A stretch of 7,461 nucleotides of DNA from an uncultured Bacteroidota bacterium (lineage in GTDB: Bacteria; Bacteroidota; Bacteroidia; Chitinophagales; S012-47), in contig CAJXXO010000127.1 in the NCBI GenBank assembly GCA_913062655.1, positions 1 to 7,461 on the forward strand, written 5' to 3'. Position numbers and translations under genes: made by a program. The notes beneath the pieces were generated by a model. That model saw only the letters and a list, made by a program, of their open reading frames with translations, was not told the origin of the DNA and did no database searches. Positions 1 through 7,400 of this stretch are shown piece by piece (position 1 is the first letter of the stretch; the number at the start of each line of letters is the position of its first letter).

Positions 1-871
1 CCCCTGCCATTACCGCCCCCAGCGAATAAATACCTCGAAAGAGGCTGAAGCTGCCCACGCCTGACCCCAGAAATACCTCCGTGTATTTAGGCACCAGGAA
101 GTACACGGCTACTAATACAGAAATAAAAACCGCATAACTCACACTACCAAACAAAGCCAACATGGGATGATCCTTTAAATAGGCCACCCCTTGTTGTAAT
201 CGCGCCCTGATAGAACCTCGGTCAATGTGCTTTTCCGCCACACTCTTGTACCGGATCATGGCAATCAGGACAAAGGCCAAAATGTAGGTGCAGCCATCCA
301 ACAGAAATATTTCGTGCAGCTCCCAGGCGGCAATATGGATATGCACTTGCCAGGTGTAGCCCGCCAATGTAAGGGTCTCCACATCCAGTCCAGCTAACAA
401 TATGGCCCCTATGGCACCAGAGATTGAAGCCGTTAGCTGGTGCTGAATCTCCAGGTAGGATAAGATGCGTTTATAGTCCTTTCGGTCTGTTATTTCCTGA
501 GCAAAAGCATAGAGATTGGGAAAGTGGATGTTATAGATGAAGAAGGTAGTAGCGAAGGCTATAGAGGCCACAAAGATGCTCATGGGGCCAGTAGCAAAGC
601 CATAGGCTGCCATTGACAAAAGAATGGCCGCCCCTGCTACATTTATGCCCAGAAAAATGTGTTTGCGATCAAACCTATCAATCAAGGTGCCGGAATAGAG
701 CATCCAAAAGACCGACACGCCTGTAATGAGGGCATACATCAACCCATACAAACTCTGTTCTCCGGCTACATTGATAAAATACCAGGGGATAGCGAGCATA
801 GTAACCCCCTGGGCCAAGCCCGACACCGAATTGGCCGCAAAGAGGTAAAAGATAGCTTGCTTGTTTTTCAA
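1..871 (-). CDS. MFS transporter, N-terminal 290 residues (partial, TTG start)
   Basis: Inner-membrane transporter of the major facilitator superfamily, probably a proton-driven exporter. The window holds 290 codons; the C-terminal part lies beyond the left edge. I translated this frame from the minus strand. It has hydrophobic segments near residues 6-33, 40-60, 71-93, 97-118, 146-163, 187-207 and 237-260. Between segments 2 and 3 sits GTLIDRFDRK (61-70), which matches MFS motif A (GxLaDrxGrr). After segment 6 comes a charged loop and then VAYLKDHPMLALF (229-241), the loop-to-TM7 pattern common in DHA3/MFS_3-type exporters. The frame contains no ATG before codon 25, inside TM1, and is closed by TAG at 889-887. 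TTG at 871 gives a normal short cytoplasmic N-terminus beginning MKNKQ; ATT at 883 is a less likely alternative. It lies head to head with recX, 37 bp apart. The substrate cannot be named. MFS assignment is confident; the start is moderately so. Confidence 0.88.
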   Translation of the reverse strand, partial: MKNKQAIFYLFAANSVSGLAQGVTMLAIPWYFINVAGEQSLYGLMYALITGVSVFWMLYSGTLIDRFDRKHIFLGINVAGAAILLSMAAYGFATGPMSIFVASIAFATTFFIYNIHFPNLYAFAQEITDRKDYKRILSYLEIQHQLTASISGAIGAILLAGLDVETLTLAGYTWQVHIHIAAWELHEIFLLDGCTYILAFVLIAMIRYKSVAEKHIDRGSIRARLQQGVAYLKDHPMLALFGSVSYAVFISVLVAVYFLVPKYTEVFLGSGVGSFSLFRGIYSLGAVMAG

Positions 872-899
872 GGCCGGGGTAATTTGCTAGGGCGGCTAA

Positions 900-929
900 A
901 ATAGATAAATGGATAAGAAGAAGGGACAA
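900..929 (-). promoter_or_regulatory. Candidate promoter for the MFS transporter
   Basis: On the minus strand TTG (929-927) is followed after exactly 19 bases by TATCTATT (907-900). The Bacteroidota primary sigma consensus is TTG-N17-23-TAnnTTTG, so spacing and the -33 element fit, but the -7 element misses two consensus positions. Transcription would start near 894, giving a leader of about 20 bases before the TTG start at 871. The element overlaps the first codons of recX, so the two divergent genes may interfere. Weak evidence, since the sequence match is imperfect. Confidence 0.3.
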
Positions 930-1388
930 GTTACCAAGGGAATGGTTCGGCCGAAAATCCAGCGCTACTGTGCCTATCAGGAGCGATGCCATAGTGAGGT
1001 CCGCCAACGGCTACTCGACTATGGCGTACGCGGAGATGACCTGGAAGAATTGATCTATGAATTGATCCAGGACAATTTCCTGAATGAAGAAAGATTTGCC
1101 CGCACCTATGCCGGAGGTAAATTCAGAATCAAACAATGGGGGCGTCAAAAAATTCGCCAGGCGCTGGAGCAGAAGCAGGTATCGCCTTATTGCGTTGACA
1201 AGGCTATGACGGAGATTGAAGAAGCCGATTACCAGCACACCCTGGAAATAGTGTTGGACAAAAAATGGCAACAACTGAAAGACCCGGATCAATTTGTAAA
1301 ACGGGGAAAACTAGCCAAATATGTCATCAGTCGCGGCTATGAGCCGGAGTTGGTGTGGAAGACCATTCGTAAACTTTATATGGATTAG
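909..1388 (+). CDS. recX: Regulatory protein RecX
   Basis: Cytoplasmic modulator of RecA. In characterised bacteria RecX binds within the RecA filament groove and limits filament extension and strand exchange. The 159-residue product has the all-helical three-repeat layout of the family. The first repeat covers about 15-55 (CAYQERCHSEVRQRLLDYG, 21-39). The second carries the hallmark NFLNEERFARTYAGGKFRIKQWG (56-78), followed by GRQKIRQALEQKQV. The third, about 105-155, ends with ISRGYEPELVWKTI (140-153). Length is typical for RecX (about 150-170). ATG at 909 is the first start in frame. ATG at 942 (Met12) is possible but would leave little before the first helix. No recA is visible here, which is common, because recX and recA are unlinked in many genomes. 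It runs divergently from the transporter and 68 bp ahead of the NifU-like gene, with no obvious terminator after its stop. Confidence 0.9.
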   Translation: MDKKKGQVTKGMVRPKIQRYCAYQERCHSEVRQRLLDYGVRGDDLEELIYELIQDNFLNEERFARTYAGGKFRIKQWGRQKIRQALEQKQVSPYCVDKAMTEIEEADYQHTLEIVLDKKWQQLKDPDQFVKRGKLAKYVISRGYEPELVWKTIRKLYMD

Positions 1389-1392
1389 CCTG

Positions 1393-1400
1393 TACCTTTG
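1393..1400 (+). promoter_or_regulatory. Candidate -7 element for the NifU-like gene
   Basis: TACCTTTG is a full match to the Bacteroidota -7 consensus TAnnTTTG. It lies five bases after the recX stop codon and would start transcription near 1406, giving a leader of about 50 bases to the ATG at 1457. No good TTG -33 element lies 17-23 bases upstream; the nearest is TCG at 1367-1369 (23-base spacer). It suggests the NifU-like gene can be transcribed independently of recX, although read-through from recX is also possible. Confidence 0.4.
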
Positions 1401-1456
1401 TCAAACCATTTTTGGGGGCTCCACGTTGCCTCTTTAATTCAAAAAGCCTGATAACT

Positions 1457-2047
1457 ATGAGCCAAACCACACAAGCACCTATCATGGTATATACAGAAGC
1501 GACTCCCAACCCGGAGACGCTCAAGTTTGTCACCAATAAAGTATTGTTGCAGCAAGACAGCCTCGACTTTCCCGATGAGGAAAAGGCACAGCGCTCTCCC
1601 TTTGCGGCTGAGCTGTTCACATTCCCATTTGTCAGGGGGGTGTTTATCGCCAACAATTTCGTAACCATTACCAAGACAGAGGATACCGATTGGCATGAGG
1701 TGATGCCTTCCTTGCGTGACTTTATACGAGAATACGCGGGTAGTGGAAAAACAATTGTAGAAGAAGCCTACCTGAAAGAACTGCAAGCCAAGCGCCAGCA
1801 AGCAGATGCTGATACGGATGACGAAACCAAAATCAAGCAACTACTGGACAAATATGTTCGACCGGCCGTAGAAATGGACGGAGGCGCCATCATTTTCGAC
1901 AGCTATGAGGATGGTATCGTTAAGTTGCAGATGCAGGGCGCCTGTAGTGGATGCCCTTCTTCCATGGTGACGCTGAAAGCCGGTATAGAAGGGCTGCTAA
2001 AGCGCATGATGCCGGAAATTCAAGGGGTCGAAGCTACCGAAGCGTAA
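1457..2047 (+). CDS. NifU family Fe-S cluster carrier (Nfu_N + NifU domains)
   Basis: Cytoplasmic Fe-S cluster scaffold or carrier that passes 4Fe-4S clusters to apo-enzymes. The 196-residue protein has two domains. An Nfu N-terminal domain spans about 10-95 and opens with the diagnostic VYTEATPNPETLKFV (11-25). A NifU C-terminal domain spans about 124-190, with VRPAVEMDGGAI (134-145) and the cluster-binding CxxC in GACSGCPSS (Cys163 and Cys166). An acidic linker, AKRQQADADTDDE, joins them. Proteins of this layout are widespread in Bacteroidota and resemble eukaryotic NFU1; E. coli NfuA has a different N-terminal domain. The ATG at 1457 is chosen. An in-frame TTG at 1412 would add 15 residues unlike the family, and ATG at 1484 would remove only a short unstructured lead. 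A strong terminator follows 23 bases after the stop. Fe-S delivery to the neighbouring radical-SAM enzyme RlmN is possible but is inference only. Confidence 0.93.
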   Translation: MSQTTQAPIMVYTEATPNPETLKFVTNKVLLQQDSLDFPDEEKAQRSPFAAELFTFPFVRGVFIANNFVTITKTEDTDWHEVMPSLRDFIREYAGSGKTIVEEAYLKELQAKRQQADADTDDETKIKQLLDKYVRPAVEMDGGAIIFDSYEDGIVKLQMQGACSGCPSSMVTLKAGIEGLLKRMMPEIQGVEATEA

Positions 2048-2070
2048 AGAGATACCACACAATGACTTAC

Positions 2071-2099
2071 AAGCGTCTCCCCGCGGAGGCGCTTTTTTT
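2071..2099 (+). terminator. Rho-independent terminator after the NifU-like gene
   Basis: A 10-bp stem, AAGCGTCTCC (2071-2080) with GGAGGCGCTT (2085-2094) and one G-T wobble, closes a four-base CCGC loop. It runs directly into seven T residues (2093-2099). Orientation is plus, 23 bases after the stop at 2047. The T run overlaps the stop codon of the convergent rlmN (2100-2098). On the minus strand the same hairpin is not followed by a T run, so it should act mainly on the plus strand. Confidence 0.85.
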
Positions 2100-3132
2100 A
2101 TTTATTCGCCAACTGCCCGCAAGCGGCATCAATGTCTTTGCCTCGGCTTTTGCGTACGGTAGCGGTCACGCCATGGTCTTCGAGGTAGGTGATGAACCTA
2201 TCGCGTTGCATGTGCTTTGATTTTGAGAAGGTCGCCTCGGCAATCGGATTGTACTCAATGATATTGATCTTAGCCGGCACCCTGCGGCACAGGTCAACCA
2301 ATCGCTTGGCATCATCGATGCTTTCATTGATGCCATCGAAGAGGATATATTCAAAGGTTATCCGTCCCTTCGTATTTCGATAGAAATCATTCAAAGCATC
2401 AACCAGCACCTCCAAATTGTTCTGCTCATTGATGGGCATCAACTCATTGCGTTGTTGATCGGTGGTGGCATGGAGCGATAGTGCCAGGTTGAACTTCACC
2501 TGGTCTTCCCCCAGCTTACGAATCATTTTGGCGATGCCTGCGGTGGATACGGTAATCCGCTTAGGTGACATATTGAGGCCATCCTCGGCCGTCAAACGGT
2601 CGATGCCGGCCAATACATTTTTGTAGTTGAGCAGGGGCTCACCCATGCCCATAAAAACGATATTGGAGAGGTGCGACTCGTAATATTTTTCCGCCAATTG
2701 ATTGAGCAAAATGACCTGATCGAAAATCTCATCCGGCCTCAAGTTTCGTTGTCGTTTCAGGTAACCGGTAGCACAAAACTTACAATTCAGACTGCAGCCC
2801 ACTTGCGAGGATACACAGGCGGTCCATCGATTTTCTGTTGGGATGAGTACCCCCTCCACCATATGTCCATCGTGGGTCTTGAAACGCACCTTTACCGTGC
2901 CGTCCGAACTCCGCTGCTCCATATCGATGGTAAGGGGCTGAAGGACAAACTGTGCCCTTAATTTGGCCCGTAGCTCTTTCGATAGGTTGGTCATGCTGTC
3001 AAAATCCCAGGCGGCTTTCTGCCACAGCCATTCATAGACCTGTTTGGCGCGAAAAGGCTTCTCACCCATCGCCACCATGGCTTCTTTTAGCTGGTCAAAT
3101 GATAGATTTCGGATGTCGGTCGATGTGGCCAT
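2098..3132 (-). CDS. rlmN: Dual-specificity RNA methyltransferase RlmN (23S rRNA A2503 / tRNA A37 C2)
   Basis: Radical-SAM enzyme that methylates C2 of A2503 in 23S rRNA and of A37 in a subset of tRNAs, helping ribosomal fidelity. The 344-residue product fits the family length. After an N-terminal accessory domain (about 1-95) comes the radical-SAM core with CxxxCxxC in CSLNCKFC (Cys113, Cys117, Cys120), then GMGEP (162-166), the SAM-binding STAGI (196-200) and LALSLHA (216-222). The two extra cysteines of the RlmN/Cfr mechanism are present: Cys106 in TACVSSQVG, and Cys338 in DIDAACGQL, equivalent to E. coli Cys118 and Cys355. General family features favour housekeeping RlmN over the resistance methylase Cfr. 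ATG at 3132 begins MATSTDIRNL and sits four bases after a perfect -7 element. The open frame continues upstream to 3300, but that part overlaps the divergent amidohydrolase. All catalytic residues look intact. Confidence 0.97.
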   Translation of the reverse strand: MATSTDIRNLSFDQLKEAMVAMGEKPFRAKQVYEWLWQKAAWDFDSMTNLSKELRAKLRAQFVLQPLTIDMEQRSSDGTVKVRFKTHDGHMVEGVLIPTENRWTACVSSQVGCSLNCKFCATGYLKRQRNLRPDEIFDQVILLNQLAEKYYESHLSNIVFMGMGEPLLNYKNVLAGIDRLTAEDGLNMSPKRITVSTAGIAKMIRKLGEDQVKFNLALSLHATTDQQRNELMPINEQNNLEVLVDALNDFYRNTKGRITFEYILFDGINESIDDAKRLVDLCRRVPAKINIIEYNPIAEATFSKSKHMQRDRFITYLEDHGVTATVRKSRGKDIDAACGQLANK

Positions 3133-3136
3133 AGTG

Positions 3137-3144
3137 CAAAGATA
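3137..3144 (-). promoter_or_regulatory. -7 element of rlmN, implying a leaderless or very short leader
   Basis: On the minus strand TATCTTTG (3144-3137) matches TAnnTTTG perfectly and is followed by only four bases, CACT, before the rlmN ATG at 3132. Bacteroidota transcripts usually begin about 4-7 bases after this element, which places the start at or near the A of the start codon. The -33 element is poor: GTG (3169-3167) with a 22-base spacer. The position also supports 3132 as the true translation start. Confidence 0.5.
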
Positions 3145-3148
3145 GAAC

Positions 3149-3179
3149 TTGGCGTGCCCAATCGAGCACAGTAGCTTTG
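3149..3179 (+). promoter_or_regulatory. Promoter of the amidohydrolase gene
   Basis: TTG (3149-3151), a 20-base spacer and TAGCTTTG (3172-3179) together match the Bacteroidota consensus TTG-N17-23-TAnnTTTG in full. Transcription would start near 3185, giving a leader of about 27 bases to ATG 3212. Its -33 element lies five bases from the rlmN -7 element on the other strand, so the two RNA polymerase footprints overlap. Confidence 0.6.
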
Positions 3180-3211
3180 ATAAGCAACTGATGGTCAAAA
3201 TAGTTTCCACT

Positions 3212-4393
3212 ATGCGCAAAATCGCAGCCGACTTCGTACATACCGTATCCGGCCCTACACGTTCAGCTACTGTAGTAGTCCTGGACGACCAACACGTCAT
3301 CCGGGAAATCGCTCCTATATCGCAGTACGATAGTGCATCGGTGGAGTACTGCCCGGGTCACCTGATGCCGGGCTTCGTCAATGCGCACTGCCACCTGGAG
3401 TTGTCATTTATGAAGGGACAGATACCGGAACGCACCGGATTGATCGAATTTGTGCAGCAGGTAGTAGCTATCCGGGACAACTTTTCAGCCGAGGAACAAG
3501 AGGCAGCTATTGTAGCGGCTGAAGAGGAGATGCTCCAAGGAGGAATTGTAGCGGTGGGTGATATTTCCAACGACACGCGCTCTTTCTTCCAGAAAGCCAA
3601 GGGCCAATTGCGTTATCACACCTTTGTGGAGGTATTCGACCTGGGGCCGGCCATGACAGAAGCTTCTAAAAAGACAGGACAGGACGTGCTAGACGCTATT
3701 CCACATGTGCCCGGACACACGGCTTCACTAACCCCACATGCGCCTTATTCCTGCACCCCGGAATTGTTCCGATGGATCAGTGCGTACAACCAAGAGCGTG
3801 GTCTGTTGGGCATGAGCATCCACAATCAGGAACAGCCGGATGAGAATCAACTGTTTCTGGATAAAACCGGTGACTGGCTCCAGTTTATCAAACACATGCA
3901 GTTGGACTATAGCTGGTTTGTACCATCAGGAAAATCTTCGCTACAGACGTACCTGGATTACCTGCATCCAGCACAGGGATGGTTGTTCATCCACAACACT
4001 TTTACCACACCAGAAGATATAGCTGCTGCCCACAAGGCTGGTCAGCAGGTGTACTGGGGCTTTTGTCCAAATGCCAACCTGTACATAGAAGATAGGCTCC
4101 CGGACTATGTGAAGTTCTTACAAGCTGGCGCACAGTGTGTGGTGGGCACAGACAGTCTCGCCTCCAACCACCAATTATCCATTTGGTCAGAGCTGCAAAC
4201 TATTCGCCAACATGCCCCGGATATCCCCTTCACTACGCTTTTGCCATGGGCGACCTTAAATGGTGCAGCATGCCTGGGCTTTCAAGATACCTTAGGTTCA
4301 TTGGAGGTAGGCAAACAGCCGGGGCTGATATGGGTACCGGCTAAAGAGTCCGATCCACTACTTTCAACCGTTGCGCCCCACAGACTGGCTTAA
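3212..4393 (+). CDS. Amidohydrolase superfamily protein, probable deaminase of the ATZ/TRZ / aminodeoxyfutalosine type
   Basis: Cytoplasmic metal-dependent hydrolase, 393 residues, of the subgroup that includes S-adenosylhomocysteine, aminodeoxyfutalosine and guanine deaminases. A short beta-sandwich start (about 1-50) leads into the TIM barrel at LMPGFVNAHCHLELS (51-65), where His59 and His61 form the HxH metal pair. Further motifs are TPHAPYSC (174-181), MSIHNQEQ (201-208) with probable metal ligand His204 and acid Glu207, FIHNTF (259-264) with His261, and VVGTDSLASN (310-319) with Asp314. The C-terminal GSLEVGKQPGLIWV (362-375) is the closing strand typical of the superfamily. The complete motif set suggests an active enzyme. 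The HAPYS and GTDSLAS signatures favour a nucleoside-type deaminase such as MqnX of the futalosine menaquinone route, but no menaquinone genes are visible, so the substrate is unassigned. Start: ATG 3212 follows the promoter by 33 bases; the upstream in-frame TTG at 3149 is itself the -33 element. It is divergent from rlmN and convergent with the large secreted-protein gene. Confidence 0.88.
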   Translation: MRKIAADFVHTVSGPTRSATVVVLDDQHVIREIAPISQYDSASVEYCPGHLMPGFVNAHCHLELSFMKGQIPERTGLIEFVQQVVAIRDNFSAEEQEAAIVAAEEEMLQGGIVAVGDISNDTRSFFQKAKGQLRYHTFVEVFDLGPAMTEASKKTGQDVLDAIPHVPGHTASLTPHAPYSCTPELFRWISAYNQERGLLGMSIHNQEQPDENQLFLDKTGDWLQFIKHMQLDYSWFVPSGKSSLQTYLDYLHPAQGWLFIHNTFTTPEDIAAAHKAGQQVYWGFCPNANLYIEDRLPDYVKFLQAGAQCVVGTDSLASNHQLSIWSELQTIRQHAPDIPFTTLLPWATLNGAACLGFQDTLGSLEVGKQPGLIWVPAKESDPLLSTVAPHRLA

Positions 4394-4418
4394 AAAAAGG
4401 GAGCCTTTCAGCTCCCTT
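4392..4418 (-). terminator. Rho-independent terminator of the large secreted-protein gene
   Basis: Read on the minus strand, AAGGGAGC (4418-4411), the six-base loop TGAAAG and GCTCCCTT (4404-4397) form an 8-bp stem followed by an uninterrupted T run (4398-4392). It lies 18 bases after the minus-strand stop (4438-4436). On the plus strand the stem abuts the amidohydrolase stop but is followed by AATGGC rather than T residues, so it is a poor terminator in that direction. It may still protect the 3' end of the amidohydrolase mRNA. Confidence 0.78.
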
Positions 4419-4435
4419 AATGGCATTCCTAGCCT

Positions 4436-7400
4436 TTACTGTACAATAATCTTTCGCAGCAGTTGGCCATGCTCACTTTGTAATCGCAAGAAGTACATCC
4501 CTTTTGCATAATGCTGCAGGTCAAAGGTGTGCTGAGCTGTCGATTGCACTTTTCCGAGGTTCACGGCCTCAAGCATCCGGCCCGATACATCGAGCAGTGT
4601 GGCCGTCCAATCACCCGGAGTAGCTACTTCCATTTGCAACTGCACGTTATCCGTAGTAGGGTTAGGCACCAACTGAATGGACTGAATAACAGCCGGATCT
4701 TCAATACCGGTGGGCCAAACTTCCACTTGCTGGGTTATGGTATCGGCTCCACAATCGTTGCTTACCACCAGGCTGACGGTGTAGGTGCCTGGCCCGGCAA
4801 ACAAATGGGTGGGATTCTGTACGGTTGATCCATTGCCATCACCAAAGCTCCACAGATAATCATTATCTGACGAGCCACTGGCCGCAAAGGTGAGTCGGCT
4901 CAGGCCACTAACGTTACCATAGGTAAAGCTGGCAGTAGGTGTTTCATTGAATTGCACTTCAATGGTATCTGCCTTCACACAGCCCATCAGGTCATCCACC
5001 GTTACCCAATAGGTTCCGGGTGCCTGTATCAGGCGCTTTTGTGCAAAGAACCCATTTTCCCACTGGTGTTTCATGCCGGGATTGCCCGCATCTAAGGTCA
5101 CCGTATCAACTTCGCATACGGTAAGCACATCGGGTCCCAGATCAACAACAGGTCCGGGTTCTAATGTCACTTCAATGGTATCAATGTTGAACAGTTTGTT
5201 CTTGGTAACCGTGACCCCGTAGGTGGCGCTGTTGGGTTGATTGCCAGTATTGGTGATGCGAATTGACCGGGTTGTATCGCCTGTATTCCACAAATAACTG
5301 GCATTAGCCACATTGGCATCCAGGTCGATGAATCCACAATCGGTGATTGGGCCAGTACCAAGGTTGACATTGGGTAGCTCTCCCAACCGAAGATCGTCAA
5401 TAGCGATGTCGCTACTGGTAGAGTTACCAATAGTAGCTCTAATACGAACCCTCACTTCGCCTAAGGAAGCATAGCTGGATAAATCGACCACGGCTTGCCG
5501 CCATTGGTTGCCCTGGTCGCCCGATGCCAGCCAAACATCGGGAATCACGAGCGCGCCCCTGACAACATCTACATGAAGATCGCCCATAAATGAACCTGAC
5601 ATATGGTAAGCAAAGTTGAGCCCTGGCCGATTCATGGTTGTAAGGTCAAGGCAAGGTGATAATAGGCTTATGTCGTTGCCATAGCATGGGAAAGCCGATT
5701 CTACATAGAGGTATTTACCATTAGTTGTACCCGGATTGAAATCAAATAAAGGACCTGTACTGGAAGTAGGTGTGGGTCCGCTGTTGACATTCCAATTACC
5801 GTCATCTTCTTCGTCTTGCGTCCACCCTTGTAAGGCCGTAGCGCCAACGCTTGAGCAACTTGGATCGGTAGAGATGGGCCCCCACCCCTCAAAGTCTAAG
5901 ATTTGTGGCAAGGTGGGCGCAGAGTTATTGGTTACCACCTCCGATATTTCATCATTTGCAGGATCTCCGTCACCAGAGATAGTGATGGCAATATCGAGGT
6001 CATAGTCACCTCCCAGCCCTAAGTCAGCCGGTGTATTGAAGGTGTATATCACGGTATCGCGGAAATTAAGCACTTTCTGGAGCGTTAACGTCTCTGTTAC
6101 CGGCACACCGCCATCAACAGCGTAGCTCACTTGTACCGTAGTGCCTACAGCTACTGGATCATTGCCATAGCTGGCAAAAACGGCTCCTATGGTTTCTGCC
6201 GTTGACAAACCACAACCAGAGACCGGATCAAGAAGTGCTATGGTAGCCATATCGATAGGAGCAGGCACTATCTCATCTGCACCTATATCCGGACGGACCG
6301 GATCGCGAGGGTCCCCATCAATATCTGAGGTGACATACGGCACAGGTATACCTGTTTCATTCATAATGGGTGTTACATGCAAGTCTGTAGAGCTGACAAA
6401 TGGTGCCGCAAAGTCTACGCTATTTGCATCCAGACCAGATACGTTTTGATAATCCCCTAACGTGGAATAGGGCCCCAGCACGTAATAGGCAAGATTACTC
6501 CCCTGCGTATGCAAGAGGTTATAGTTTACCGTATCCAAACTGACGCTGGAAGACAGATAAATGGCATATCCTATACCCTCGTTGTTGAAAATATTGTTAA
6601 CCACATCCACATCGTTTCCTGTGCCGGAGACAAAGAGGGCTCGCCCGCTTGTACTGGTGCTGGTAATATTGACGCTATTATAATAGACATCTATAAACTC
6701 CAATGTAGAAGAGAGATAGATGCCATAGGCTGTTGAAGTACCCCCTACGTGCACAAAGTTGTTCGCAATCAAATTGGGGGCTATAGCCGTACCTGTACTA
6801 CTGGTGAGGTAGATACCATAACTACCGGTTTCTGCATTCACCTGGTTCGCAGTAATAGTTGAACCATTATCACAACTGCTGCATTCCACCCCCCGGTAGA
6901 AGTTGTATGTGCTGAAAGTGTTGCTGATGATGGAGTTGCCATGTACCTCAATCGCATCATGGTAATAGAGACTTACACCACGATAGTAGGACTCGATGCG
7001 ATTATCTCGAATGACACAATTCGTACTTCTCGTCCCTGAGCTTACCCCACGCAAATACACGCCATAACTTCCCCCAATAATGTCGCAATCCTGAATTATA
7101 ATGCTATTCATGACTGAACCGGTACCAAAAATCGTAGAGAGGTTGGATGTGGTGGAGCCACGTGAAGGTCCGTTGATCACACAATTGTCGATCTCAATAT
7201 CATTACAATTCCCCTCCAACCGAAAGCATGTACCAAAACTGGTGTTGCTATTTTCTACGGTGAGGTTAGTGAAGCGTATATGTGCACTCCCATTCAGGAG
7301 AAAGATGTAATTGGAAGTTGATGTGGCAGCATTGCTGCTTATCGTGACATCACCCGCATTGCCAGTGGCCGACTGAAATGTAATGGTATTGGTAGTGCTG

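Noticed and set aside
857..886. Possible recX promoter: TTG (857-859), 19 bases, GTAATTTG (879-886)
   Set aside because: The spacing is right, but the TA dinucleotide is shifted by one base from TAnnTTTG. It is too weak to annotate; recX surely has a promoter somewhere in this region.
678..1007. Minus-strand open frame of 109 residues crossing recX and the transporter start
   Set aside because: It overlaps the recX coding region and the first third of the real MFS frame; its translation lacks any family pattern, while the neighbouring frame gives clear MFS motifs.
1412..1456. Upstream TTG extension of the NifU-like gene
   Set aside because: The extra 15 residues (MGAPRCLFNSKSLIT) do not resemble the family N-terminus and lie in the probable leader just after the -7 element; ATG 1457 fits better.
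1951..2220. Plus-strand open frame spanning the end of the NifU-like gene and the end of rlmN
   Set aside because: It overlaps two real genes and a terminator, and has no recognisable sequence pattern.
2098..3132. Cfr-type resistance methylase instead of RlmN
   Set aside because: Cfr shares the same cysteines, but the N-terminal region, the RGKDIDAACGQL ending and the housekeeping context fit RlmN; no mobile element is nearby.
3149..3211. TTG start of the amidohydrolase at 3149
   Set aside because: This TTG is the -33 promoter element and lies upstream of the expected transcript start, and the added residues do not match the family.
3133..3300. 56-residue upstream extension of rlmN
   Set aside because: It would run through the divergent promoter region and into the amidohydrolase coding sequence; ATG 3132 gives the normal family N-terminus.
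3840..4022. Small plus-strand frame within the amidohydrolase gene
   Set aside because: Out-of-frame shadow within a confirmed gene.
5701..5892. Short open frames on both strands inside the large secreted-protein gene (also near 5167-5430, 6189-6449, 6509-6736 and 7101-7310)
   Set aside because: They are shadow frames of a long, well-supported gene and show no recognisable domains.
6540..7070. CRISPR-like array suggested by periodic repeats
   Set aside because: The periodicity is at protein level (beta-helix coils) in a continuous open frame; DNA copies are diverged and have no constant repeat or spacer lengths.
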